In this document: in pieces, positions 1 to 7,701 of the stretch | How positions within the stretch are numbered: position 1 is the first letter of the stretch | Layout of the letters: every line of letters starts with the position of its first letter | Assembly (NCBI GenBank): GCA_016207765.1 | Contig: JACQOY010000011.1 | Location: forward strand, 1 to 12,115 | Reading direction: 5' to 3' | Length of the DNA: 12,115 bases | Source of the DNA: Deltaproteobacteria bacterium | GTDB taxonomy: Bacteria > UBA10199 > SBBF01 | Position numbers and translations under genes: made by a program | The notes under the pieces: generated by a model | Seen by the model: the letters and a program-made list of their open reading frames with translations, nothing else | What the model was told of the DNA's origin: nothing | Database searches by the model: none

Positions 1-34
1 CTTCTAGAGTCAAGAATGGCTCATCTTGGGTCTT

Positions 35-55
35 TAGCCTCAAAATTTGAGGCTA
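35..55. promoter_or_regulatory. 21-bp perfect palindrome upstream of the DoxX gene
   Basis: Two 10-bp arms, TAGCCTCAAA and TTTGAGGCTA, are exact reverse complements around a single central A. The palindrome lies 28 bp ahead of the DoxX start codon. As DNA it could be an operator for a dimeric repressor. As RNA it could fold into a stem-loop in the 5' leader. It is not followed by a T-run, so an intrinsic terminator for an upstream gene is less likely. The symmetry is seen directly; the function is inferred. Confidence 0.45.
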
Positions 56-82
56 TAGGCCTTTAAAGATCAGGAGGGAAAT

Positions 83-463
83 ATGTTAACAAAACTTGTA
101 GCGGCCTATCGGGAGTATATGATTCTTCCTTTGCGGCTTGCTATTGGTGTTGTGTTCATCATGCACGGGTATTCGGCGCTGTCGCACGGGTACACCATGT
201 CGGTCACCTTGGGAACGGTGGCCCCATTTCTGTATCTATTCGGCGGCTTGTGTCTCTTCTTTGGCTTTTTCACCCGCTATGCATCGGCGGTGATGGCCGT
301 GGTGACCATGTTCTATCTGTTTACGGAACATTTCGGCCACGGTTTCTTTGTCAAAGATGGGGGCTACGAATATCACCTCGTCCTCTTTGCCGCATCGATC
401 ACGCTGATGATCGCCGGAAGCGGACGATGGTCGCTGGAAGGGAAACTGGGAATCAAGCCGTGA
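83..463 (+). CDS. DoxX family membrane protein
   Basis: A 126-residue integral inner-membrane protein with four hydrophobic segments at about residues 14-31, 46-61, 66-82 and 97-112, the compact four-helix plan of the DoxX family. Family-like features are the LPLRLAIGVVFIMHGY first helix and the YEYHLVLFAASITLMIAG stretch before a GRWSLE tail. The start is fixed by a strong AGGAGG at 72-77, five bases before the ATG. DoxX proteins are linked in some bacteria to thiosulfate oxidation or, in mycobacteria, to a membrane redox complex with superoxide dismutase, but most members are uncharacterised and no partner is visible here. The gene seems to be its own unit: the next gene starts 60 bp on behind its own possible promoter. 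Family assignment is secure; the biochemical role is unknown. Confidence 0.85.
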   Translation: MLTKLVAAYREYMILPLRLAIGVVFIMHGYSALSHGYTMSVTLGTVAPFLYLFGGLCLFFGFFTRYASAVMAVVTMFYLFTEHFGHGFFVKDGGYEYHLVLFAASITLMIAGSGRWSLEGKLGIKP

Positions 464-485
464 CGGTTGGGGGTTGAGGGAAAGA

Positions 486-514
486 TTGTCATTCCATGCC
501 TGGTGCCATAAACT
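486..514 (+). promoter_or_regulatory. Candidate sigma70 promoter for glnE, near-leaderless
   Basis: TTGTCA at 486-491 (5 of 6 to the -35 consensus) and TAAACT at 509-514 (4 of 6 to the -10 consensus) are separated by exactly 17 bp. Transcription would begin around 520-522, two to four bases before the ATG of glnE at 524. No Shine-Dalgarno precedes that ATG (the preceding bases are CTATCCCCACC), which fits a leaderless transcript. The hexamer matches are seen; activity is inferred and such matches can arise by chance. Confidence 0.4.
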
Positions 515-523
515 ATCCCCACC

Positions 524-3064
524 ATGTCTATCGACAAATCCTTCCCTCTCTCCGCCTGCCCGGATGAAGCCCTGTCGGACTGGGAGCGTTTTTGTACCGC
601 CTGCAAACTACAAAAGATAAAACCCCCCAAGGCAGAACCATTTTTAAAAATATTTGGGAACAGCCGTTTTTTGGCCCGTTTTGCAATTAAACATCCAAAT
701 CTCGCCCTTGAGGCGATTGAATCCCCTTTCCTCGTCTCGCTTAAACCACTGTCCGATTTCAGCGACGAGCTGGATAGGATACCCTCCCCCGACCTCGATT
801 CGTGGCTTAAAAAAGTCCGCCAGTACAAATACCGTGAACTCCTCCGGATTACCGCAAAGGATTACGGCGGGGCGGCGGATGAGGATATCTTGTCGGAGCT
901 AAGCGCCCTGGCGGAGGGAATTCTCAAGGCGGTCGACCGGCGGATTTACGCCGAAGCGGAGGCAAAATACGGAAAACCGCTTCTTAACTCGGGCGAACCG
1001 TGCCGTTACACCATTCTCGGTCTCGGAAAACTGGGGGGACGGGAGCTCAACTTCAGTTCCGACATCGATCTGATCGCCATCACCGAAAGCGACGAGGGAA
1101 AAGCGGGCGCCCTTTCGTTGCATGAATTTTTTGTCCGTCATGTTCAAAATCTGACAGGCGCCCTGCAAAGCGAAACCGGGGACGGTTTCCTCTACCGGGT
1201 CGACTGGGATTTAAGGCCGGAGGGAAAGGCGGGGACCCTCGTCAATTCCATGGCGGCCATGGAGTCGTACTACGAAAGTTTCGGCGCCGACTGGGAAAGG
1301 CAAGCCCTGACAAAGTGCCGTCCGGTGGCGGGGAATCCCTCCCTGGGAGAAAAATTCGTCCGCATCATCTCGCCGTTCGTCTACCGCAAATATTTGGACC
1401 TCGACACCTTGAGGCAGATTCAATCGATGAAGCGGAAAATTCATGCGGAACTCGACAAGAAACCGTCCAGGGGGTTCAATGTCAAACTGGGAATCGGGGG
1501 AATTCGGGAAATAGAATTCTTCGTTCAGGTTTTCCTTCTGATCTACGGCGGGCGGAAACCCGAAATCCGCCATACCGGCACCCTGAAAGCCCTGAAAAAT
1601 CTCGAAGAGGCGGGATTGGTGAACCGCGACGAGGCCTCCCTCCTCCGGAACGGTTATCTTTTCTTAAGGCGTCTGGAACACCGCCTCCAGCTGGTGGACG
1701 AACGGCAAACCCATTGGCTTTCCGATGATCCGGCCGAGCAGTTGAGGACCGCCCGCCGAATGGGCTTTGACGGCACTTCAGCCGAATCGGCCCTCAAGGA
1801 TTTCCGGTCGCAGATTGATGAGGCAACCTCTTCTGTCCGCAGAATCTTTGACAGCCTTTTTTCTGAAACAGCTCCTGTCCAGACAGTATCCGAAAGCCCC
1901 GCCGGGTTGAAACACGAAGACATTCTGAACGAATACCGGCGGGCCCTTGAGGATCGCCTCGCTCAGTGGCCAAAAGTGGAGGATTGGCTCGATGAAATCC
2001 GTTATTTCAAAAAAGACGAGATCAAAAAAATCATCGAACTGGAAAACAGCGGAAAAACATCGCGGCGGGAAATTCTCTGCCGGATTTCGCTGGTTGCCGA
2101 GGCAATCTGCCAGGAGGCCTTAAAAATCGCCATACGCGAATTGGCCCCCCGTTTCGGAACTCCCTCGTTCAAGCGGAACGACGGAAAAGCGGGTGAGGCC
2201 GATCTGATGACGGTGGGGATGGGCAAACTGGGGGGGCGTGAAATCAACTACGGCTCCGACTTGGATGTCATCTTCATCTTCTCCGAACAAGGGGAAACTA
2301 CCGGCGGCACCGAAATCATCTCCAACGGGGAATATTTTGCGCGTCTGGTGCAAAAGTTCATTTCCATCATCGCTCTGACCACAAGGGGAGGACGGGCCTA
2401 CGCCATCGACACGGAGCTCCGCCCTTCCGGTCACCAAGGGCCGCTGGTTACCACTCTTTCGGGTTTCATCGATTATCAACGAAATACCTCGCAGATATGG
2501 GAAAGACAATCGCTTCTGCGCGCCCGACCCATTGCCGGCGCACCCCACTTTGCCCGGCTGGTGAGGGGACATATCGACGCCCTGCTCACCTCGCAATCCT
2601 TCCCCCCTGATATCCAGTCCGAGATGCATCGCCTCCGAACGCGGGTTGAAAAAGAGATCGCCCGGGAGTCCGACCGGGTGATCGACTATAAAGGGGGAAA
2701 GGGGGGGATCATGGACATCGAGTTTTTTCTGCAATACCACCAGCTCTGCTTTGGGCGGGATCACCCCGGTTTAAGGACGGCAAATACTTTTGACGGATTG
2801 GACAAGCTCAAGGGAACCAACCTTGTCCCCGCCGCATCGATTGAGTCGTTGCTCAAGGCTTACAACTTTTACCGGGATGTGGAATCGAAAATCCATCTCC
2901 GGAAAAACCGGAGCACCCACCGCCTCGATTTAGGCGACCCCCTGTTTGACGACTTGGCAACTGATTTGGGCCTCAAGGGTTCAAAAGAGTTCCTGGAAAA
3001 ATACTTTGCTTATCGCGAGAAAGTCAGGAAGATATATGGGGATATTTTTTTGACGAACGGATGA
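524..3064 (+). CDS. glnE: Bifunctional glutamine synthetase adenylyltransferase/adenylyl-removing enzyme
   Basis: Cytoplasmic regulator that adenylylates and deadenylylates glutamine synthetase in response to PII and glutamine. The 846-residue protein has the diagnostic duplicated nucleotidyltransferase plan. The N-terminal (adenylyl-removing) half carries GLGKLGGRELNFSSDIDLI at 166-184 with acidic residues D180 and D182, then GGIREIEFFVQ at 325-335. The C-terminal (adenylyltransferase) half carries GMGKLGGREINYGSDLDV at 565-582 with D579 and D581, then GGIMDIEFFLQ at 727-737. Both acidic pairs are intact, so both activities are predicted. It is about 100 residues shorter than the enterobacterial enzyme, with no sign of truncation at either end. 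The ATG at 524 has no Shine-Dalgarno, but the ORF reads into family-like helical sequence soon after it. Its stop overlaps the next start (ATGA). Neither glnA nor glnB is in the window. Confidence 0.95.
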   Translation: MSIDKSFPLSACPDEALSDWERFCTACKLQKIKPPKAEPFLKIFGNSRFLARFAIKHPNLALEAIESPFLVSLKPLSDFSDELDRIPSPDLDSWLKKVRQYKYRELLRITAKDYGGAADEDILSELSALAEGILKAVDRRIYAEAEAKYGKPLLNSGEPCRYTILGLGKLGGRELNFSSDIDLIAITESDEGKAGALSLHEFFVRHVQNLTGALQSETGDGFLYRVDWDLRPEGKAGTLVNSMAAMESYYESFGADWERQALTKCRPVAGNPSLGEKFVRIISPFVYRKYLDLDTLRQIQSMKRKIHAELDKKPSRGFNVKLGIGGIREIEFFVQVFLLIYGGRKPEIRHTGTLKALKNLEEAGLVNRDEASLLRNGYLFLRRLEHRLQLVDERQTHWLSDDPAEQLRTARRMGFDGTSAESALKDFRSQIDEATSSVRRIFDSLFSETAPVQTVSESPAGLKHEDILNEYRRALEDRLAQWPKVEDWLDEIRYFKKDEIKKIIELENSGKTSRREILCRISLVAEAICQEALKIAIRELAPRFGTPSFKRNDGKAGEADLMTVGMGKLGGREINYGSDLDVIFIFSEQGETTGGTEIISNGEYFARLVQKFISIIALTTRGGRAYAIDTELRPSGHQGPLVTTLSGFIDYQRNTSQIWERQSLLRARPIAGAPHFARLVRGHIDALLTSQSFPPDIQSEMHRLRTRVEKEIARESDRVIDYKGGKGGIMDIEFFLQYHQLCFGRDHPGLRTANTFDGLDKLKGTNLVPAASIESLLKAYNFYRDVESKIHLRKNRSTHRLDLGDPLFDDLATDLGLKGSKEFLEKYFAYREKVRKIYGDIFLTNG

Positions 3065-4293
3065 CGATGGATAACATTTACAAACTGTTTCAAACAAAAC
3101 AACCGGAAGTGGAGAAGTGGTTCGAGGAGAAATGGAAGGGCTTGAAACCCCTTCTCTACCTCTCATGCGACATCCGCCATTCAGGGCACAAGATCGCCGT
3201 GGTCGACACCAATTTATTCCCCGCCGGCTTCAACAACCTGTGCAACTCCTATTCCCGATTGACCGCTGAAACATTCAAGGGGTATTTCCAGACCTATCAT
3301 CCCCAAACGCGGAAGGTTCTGCTGTACGGAGAGGAGCATACCCGGAACAAGTTTTATCTGAAAAACCTTCTCCACCTCGATCGCCTGCTTGAAAAAGCGG
3401 GGCTTGAAAGCCGAATCGGAACAACGGGTGAATTTTTGCAAGAGGGAAAAACGCGGATCGATCTGGAAGAGGGGTCGTTCGATCTGTATAAAATAACCCG
3501 GAAGGGAAACCGGGTTTTGGCGGACGGTTATGAGCCCGAACTGATTATTTCCAACAACGATTTCGCCTCGGGGGTTCCCGCTGTTTTTTCCAACATCGAT
3601 CAGCCGATTATTCCGGACCCAAAGCTTGGCTGGCAGGGGCGGCAGAAAATCATCCATTTCAGAATTTTAAGGGAATTGCTGGCCGACTTTTCGGCCCGTT
3701 TTGATCTGGATCTTTGGCAGATCTATCCCGAAACCGGGATGGCGGCCGAGGTGAATATCGAGAACGCCGAATCGCTCCGTCTGCTCGCCTCCAAGATCGA
3801 TGCCGTTTTGGAAAAGACACGAAAAAAATACGATGAATACGGAATCAAGGAGACGCCGTATGTCTATGTAAAGAACAATCGGGGCACCTACGGGCTGGGG
3901 ATTCTTATCCTTTATTCCGGAGAGGAAATTCTGACCCTGAATCGCCGCCAGAAAAACAAGCTTCTCTCTTCAAAGGGGACAACGCCGACCGATTCTTTTC
4001 TGATTCAGGAGGGAATCCCGACAATCGACGCCTACAGCGGCTATCCCATCGAGCCGGTGATTTATGTGGTGGGGAAAACCGATGTCGGCGGTTTTTTCCG
4101 GTTTCACGAGACCAAAAACGAATACGAAAATTTGAACAGCCCCGGCATGGCCTTTTCCTGCCTCTGCCTGCACAAGCTGACCGAACCTCATGAGGAGTAT
4201 TTTCTGGATTGCCGGCAGAAGGAGAGCGTTGTGGCTCTTTCCCGTTTTCTGGCCCGCGTGGCGGCGCTTGCGGCGGCACAGGAGGCGGCCTGA
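3061..4293 (+). CDS. gshA: Glutamate-cysteine ligase, Acidithiobacillus-type (PF08886)
   Basis: Predicted to catalyse ATP-dependent joining of L-glutamate and L-cysteine to gamma-glutamylcysteine, the first step of glutathione synthesis, in the cytoplasm. The 410-residue protein is recognised as the rare GshA family first shown in Acidithiobacillus ferrooxidans, not the E. coli or plant type. Characteristic stretches are LSCDIRHSGHKIAVVDTNLF at 34-53, a PAGFNNLCNSYSRL segment at 54-67, SNNDFASGVPAVF at 164-176, and an ATP-grasp-like YVYVKNNRGTYGLGI at 267-281. The first ATG overlaps the glnE stop by four bases; a second ATG six bases on (3067) is an alternative, and neither has a clear Shine-Dalgarno, so expression probably relies on coupling to glnE. 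No glutathione synthetase gene (gshB) is present in the window. Family call is from sequence recognition; activity is inferred. Confidence 0.85.
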   Translation: MTMDNIYKLFQTKQPEVEKWFEEKWKGLKPLLYLSCDIRHSGHKIAVVDTNLFPAGFNNLCNSYSRLTAETFKGYFQTYHPQTRKVLLYGEEHTRNKFYLKNLLHLDRLLEKAGLESRIGTTGEFLQEGKTRIDLEEGSFDLYKITRKGNRVLADGYEPELIISNNDFASGVPAVFSNIDQPIIPDPKLGWQGRQKIIHFRILRELLADFSARFDLDLWQIYPETGMAAEVNIENAESLRLLASKIDAVLEKTRKKYDEYGIKETPYVYVKNNRGTYGLGILILYSGEEILTLNRRQKNKLLSSKGTTPTDSFLIQEGIPTIDAYSGYPIEPVIYVVGKTDVGGFFRFHETKNEYENLNSPGMAFSCLCLHKLTEPHEEYFLDCRQKESVVALSRFLARVAALAAAQEAA

Positions 4294-4295
4294 CA

Positions 4296-5129
4296 TCAGA
4301 GGCGCTTTTCCAACCACCCTTCCATGTCTTGAAACACCTCTTCCTTGCCGTATTCGTTGAAAAGTTCGTGATAAAACCCGTCGTAGATCTTGAGCGTCTT
4401 GTCCTTCGAACCCATTTTTTTGAAGAAGGCCTGGGAGCCCTCCTTGGCGCAGATGCGGTCGTCCCCCGAATGCATCAAAAAACCGGGGATCTTCACCTTC
4501 GGAGCCAATGACAGGATCGTCCGCTGGTTTTTTAGAAGTTCCGTGATCAGCCTGAGGGTGATTTTTTTGGAAACAAGCGGATCGCGTTTGTAGGCCTGAA
4601 CCACTTCGGGATCGCGCGAAATCCATTTGGGGTCGATCTCGTTGATCAGATTAAACCGGGGCAAGAGCCGCGCCAGATTGAGCGCCATATGCCTCTTTAC
4701 CCAGGGAATTCTGACGGCCACCTGAATATTCGCAGACGACGTGACAAAACCGGCAAGAGGCGTTTTGTAACGCCCCACATAATTAAGAACCACCTGCCCC
4801 CCCATGCTGTGTCCCACCATGAAAATTTTCTTCCCCTTTTCCTTTTGGGCCGCAAAACGGGTGAATTCATCGAGGTCTTTCAGGTAGGAATCGAAATCAT
4901 CCACATAACTTCTGAGGCCGTCCGATTTTCCATGACCCCGCTGGTCGAAGAGATAAAGGGTGTATCCCCGTTTGACAAAATAGTGAACGGGGTTGCCGTA
5001 ACGGCCGGAATGCTCATTAAGGCCATGAACAAAAATCAGAACCGCCCTGTCGGACTTTGTTTTCCACTCCTGGTAGAAAAGACGGTGATGATCGTGGGAT
5101 TTGAAGTAAGATTCGAAAGGTTTTGTCAT
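4296..5129 (-). CDS. Alpha/beta hydrolase, monoacylglycerol lipase/lysophospholipase-like
   Basis: A 277-residue soluble serine hydrolase of the Hydrolase_4 type. The oxyanion-hole motif VHGLNEHSGRY is at about 34-44, FDQRGHGKSDG at 61-71, the nucleophile elbow GHSMGG at 107-112 (S109 by position in G-H-S), the acid in HSGDDRIC around 220-227, and the catalytic His in GFYHELFNE at 251-259. The layout matches monoacylglycerol lipases and PldB-like lysophospholipases; the actual substrate cannot be read from sequence. The start is the ATG at 5129, which shares one base with the batE stop (TAATG); an in-frame upstream start at 5162 would run into batE and adds eleven unlike residues. No signal peptide, so cytoplasmic or membrane-peripheral. 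As the last gene of a coupled Bat operon it may act on membrane lipids alongside that complex, but this is inference. Confidence 0.88.
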   Translation of the reverse strand: MTKPFESYFKSHDHHRLFYQEWKTKSDRAVLIFVHGLNEHSGRYGNPVHYFVKRGYTLYLFDQRGHGKSDGLRSYVDDFDSYLKDLDEFTRFAAQKEKGKKIFMVGHSMGGQVVLNYVGRYKTPLAGFVTSSANIQVAVRIPWVKRHMALNLARLLPRFNLINEIDPKWISRDPEVVQAYKRDPLVSKKITLRLITELLKNQRTILSLAPKVKIPGFLMHSGDDRICAKEGSQAFFKKMGSKDKTLKIYDGFYHELFNEYGKEEVFQDMEGWLEKRL

Positions 5130-5893
5130 TAAATTATCCCCAATTCCTCCAACCGAACCCACCCTTTCTGCCCCTCTGGAAGCCTCATCAAAGCCCAGGC
5201 ATCCTTTTCCCCGAATTTTTGATAATCGATCACCCGAACCTTCGATCCCTCGTGCAGTTTGAAAAGGGTGCCCGAAGATTCGAGATAAGTCGACCGGACC
5301 TCGACCTCCGGCTTGACGATCACCGCCCAGGTTTGAAGCCCTTCAACGGTGTACTTAAACCATGTTGAGGATCCAATCACAAGCGAGATCACAAAAAAGA
5401 GGGCCGCCCCCCAGCGGAAAAAACTTTTGTGAAAAAGAAGATTGAGCCATGCCAAACCCCAAAACAGACCCGAAAAAAGGGTAAAGGCAAGAATCAATTC
5501 CTTGAGTGTCAAATAAGAATACCAGAAAAAGAAAATCCTGAAAAAAGACGAGGCGAACGTCTCTCCCAGATTATCCACCCGTTTCTGTTCGACAAATTTC
5601 AGGTTGGCCCGGACATCGGCATCGCGGGGATTGAGCCTTAAGGCCTTTTCAAAATTCTGGATCGCCTCGCCGAATTCTCCCTGCCGATAATAGACGTTCC
5701 CCAGATTGTAATAGAGATCCCCGCTCGAAATACCCCCGGCAATCAGTTGTTTGTACCTCTCTTCCGCATTCTTGAGCTGATTTTTGTAATAGGCCGTATT
5801 GGCCTGCTCAAAAAGCTCTTCAGGTCCTTCGGCGTGAAGACCCAACGGGATAAAACAGAGAAGACCAAAGACGGTGAGGAAAAATTTTTTCAT
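5129..5893 (-). CDS. batE: BatE-like protein: TPR repeats, two membrane helices, SH3 domain
   Basis: 254 residues. A Sec signal peptide or N-terminal anchor (1-21, ending GLHA) is followed by two tetratricopeptide repeats at about 24-91, for example LYYNLGNVYYRQGEFGEAIQ at 60-79. Two membrane helices at about 131-153 and 159-178 are separated by a short basic turn, and a C-terminal bacterial SH3-like domain at about 187-254 ends in WVRLEELGII. This order is that of BatE proteins from Bat (Bacteroides aerotolerance) loci. The predicted topology puts both the TPR and SH3 domains in the periplasm, suggesting a scaffold that contacts other Bat proteins or the wall. Its ATG overlaps the batD stop by four bases and its own stop shares a base with the hydrolase start. 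The molecular function of BatE is not established. Confidence 0.85.
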   Translation of the reverse strand: MKKFFLTVFGLLCFIPLGLHAEGPEELFEQANTAYYKNQLKNAEERYKQLIAGGISSGDLYYNLGNVYYRQGEFGEAIQNFEKALRLNPRDADVRANLKFVEQKRVDNLGETFASSFFRIFFFWYSYLTLKELILAFTLFSGLFWGLAWLNLLFHKSFFRWGAALFFVISLVIGSSTWFKYTVEGLQTWAVIVKPEVEVRSTYLESSGTLFKLHEGSKVRVIDYQKFGEKDAWALMRLPEGQKGWVRLEELGII

Positions 5894-7701
5894 CGTTTTA
5901 TTTTTCTCTCAATGGCTCGGACAAGGTTTTTCGCCTCGTTAATCCATTCGAAGGCCTGTTTTTTCTGCGCCTCCCCCCCGTAACGGGAAGACTCCAGCTG
6001 TTGCATCAATTGCCCGAACTTTGCCGTCAGGTCGCGTCCCGCATCGCGTTCTTCCAGATGCCCGGTCATATCGGCAACCGTCAACCCCCGTCCGTAAATC
6101 CCGCAACGATCTCCCACATAATCACGGAGAGAATCGGTAAGCTCTTCCAACACCTTGTCCCCCTTCTCACGGCTACGAGACAGTTTTTCAACCTTTTTTT
6201 GGAAATGATACCAGGCCGTGCGGCTCCGGTAGACGGAAGCGTTCTCCCTCTTTTGCGTCTGGTATTTTTGAAAGGCCAGGGTCCCCAGGAACAAAAGAGG
6301 CGGGAAAAAGAGGCCGGCAAAAACCAGCGCCTTCGACCCGGTTCCCCACTGTTGCGACTCGAGGGCCAAGGCATCCGTATGAATCGTTGCAATGTCCTCC
6401 GCAATAACGGGGGACTCTTTGACCGCCGAATCGGACGACGACCGCGCCGTCACGGGATTCAAGCGTTCCGCCTCGGAAGGGAGCACCCGCACAATCAGGG
6501 AGGGGCTCGTCAGACTTTCATACGTTCCCTTTTGCGGATCAAAATAGGAGACGGAAAAGGGGGGAATGGAAAACTCACCCGATTGGACCGGCACCAAGGC
6601 CTTCTTGAAGCTCTTTTTTCCCTGAATGCCGGTCTCGCTTTTCACCGTATCGACGGCCGGGCGGTCGTCGTACGTTTTAAAGGCGGGCAATTCGGCCTTG
6701 AGGGGCAAGACCCCGTCTTTCACATTCCCCTGCCCCGAAAGTTCGACGTTCAAGGTGGTTGAATCGCCCATTTTTATCTCCGGGTTGGAAAGGTTCACCG
6801 AAAGGCCGAATTGCCCCACCAGGTTGGTGAAATTTTCGGGCTTTCCCGGAGGGAGCGGCTTTACCGAAACGAGGATCGGTTTGGCCCGGAGATTTTTCTG
6901 CTTCATCTTCATGGTGGGAAAATTGAAAAAAGAATCGTTGAAGAAACGGCCCCGGGCATCATCGGGAACCTCCAGCCTCAGGGAAGTTTCGGGTATTTCG
7001 AGAGAGCCCGATTTGAGCGGATAGAGGGCAATCACCTTTTCCGACACCACGTACCGCTGGTCGCCAATCGTTTTGTAATATTTTTTTTCGGGCACCACCT
7101 CTTCCGACCAGAAATCCTTGAATTCGGGAATGGTCAGTTGCGCGCCCCCAACATTCACGCGGGTAAAAAAACGGAAGGTATAAAGAATTTGTTCGTTCAC
7201 ATACGGATCGGCGTTCGAGACCTCCGCCGTCATCCAGTACTCCTTCCCCCCCTCTTCGGCCTGCGGAACAACGTCTTCTCTTTTCCCCAATGACGGCAGG
7301 TTTTGCCGCGGCACGGGACCAGCCGAGCCGATTTGGATGGTTATCGGCCGGCTTTTGTACTCGCGGCCGCCGGCCAAGACAGAAATGGGGCCGATGGTGT
7401 GGGTCCCCTCGTCTTTGGGAATGAGAATGTAGGAAAATTCCTTTTTTGTCTCGATGTTGCCGTTGATGATCTGGATACTCGAAGAGGTCCCCGATTGGAT
7501 CGCCTTGAAGGCGGGGATGGGGGGAAGAACCGGTTCCGATGAACCGGTCAAAACCCCCCTGACCGTCACGGTGAGATAGATTTCATCCTCGAGAGTCGCT
7601 TGGGCGCGGTCGACGGAAGCGGACACACTGACATCGGCCTGTGCCGTTTGAATACCGGCCAGAAAAAACGAACAAACAATCAAAAATAGCGTCTTTCGCA
7701 T
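5890..7701 (-). CDS. batD: BatD protein, periplasmic beta-domain protein with one TM helix
   Basis: 603 residues from the ATG. A clear signal peptide ends TAQA at residue 22 and is followed by about 430 residues rich in beta-strand patterns, typical of the BatD family (PF13584), including VSASVDRAQATLEDEIYLTV near the N terminus and the later GLSVNLSNPEIKMGDSTTLN stretch. A membrane helix at about 456-477 leads to a basic, helical cytoplasmic tail of about 125 residues. BatD is thought to be a periplasmic partner of the VWA proteins BatA and BatB; its biochemical role is unknown. A GTG lies directly before the ATG, so translation may start at 7704 (overlap GTGA) or 7701 (overlap TGATG). GGAG lies 8 bases before the GTG and 11 before the ATG; I chose the ATG with low certainty. 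Confidence 0.88.
   Translation of the reverse strand: MRKTLFLIVCSFFLAGIQTAQADVSVSASVDRAQATLEDEIYLTVTVRGVLTGSSEPVLPPIPAFKAIQSGTSSSIQIINGNIETKKEFSYILIPKDEGTHTIGPISVLAGGREYKSRPITIQIGSAGPVPRQNLPSLGKREDVVPQAEEGGKEYWMTAEVSNADPYVNEQILYTFRFFTRVNVGGAQLTIPEFKDFWSEEVVPEKKYYKTIGDQRYVVSEKVIALYPLKSGSLEIPETSLRLEVPDDARGRFFNDSFFNFPTMKMKQKNLRAKPILVSVKPLPPGKPENFTNLVGQFGLSVNLSNPEIKMGDSTTLNVELSGQGNVKDGVLPLKAELPAFKTYDDRPAVDTVKSETGIQGKKSFKKALVPVQSGEFSIPPFSVSYFDPQKGTYESLTSPSLIVRVLPSEAERLNPVTARSSSDSAVKESPVIAEDIATIHTDALALESQQWGTGSKALVFAGLFFPPLLFLGTLAFQKYQTQKRENASVYRSRTAWYHFQKKVEKLSRSREKGDKVLEELTDSLRDYVGDRCGIYGRGLTVADMTGHLEERDAGRDLTAKFGQLMQQLESSRYGGEAQKKQAFEWINEAKNLVRAIERKIKR

Noticed and set aside
2120..2764. 214-codon minus-strand open frame inside glnE
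   Set aside because: Antisense to the conserved GlnE adenylyltransferase domain, with no coding signature of its own.
4286..4312. Possible bidirectional terminator at the gshA/hydrolase junction
   Set aside because: Only a short, bulged stem with a two-base loop can be drawn, and the following T-run is brief and lies inside coding sequence.
3970..4626. 218-codon minus-strand open frame across the gshA/hydrolase junction
   Set aside because: It overlaps both real genes out of frame and its sequence is Arg/Gly-rich shadow translation.
6001..6762. 253-codon plus-strand open frame inside batD
   Set aside because: Antisense to a well-supported BatD; basic, low-order composition with no recognisable motif.
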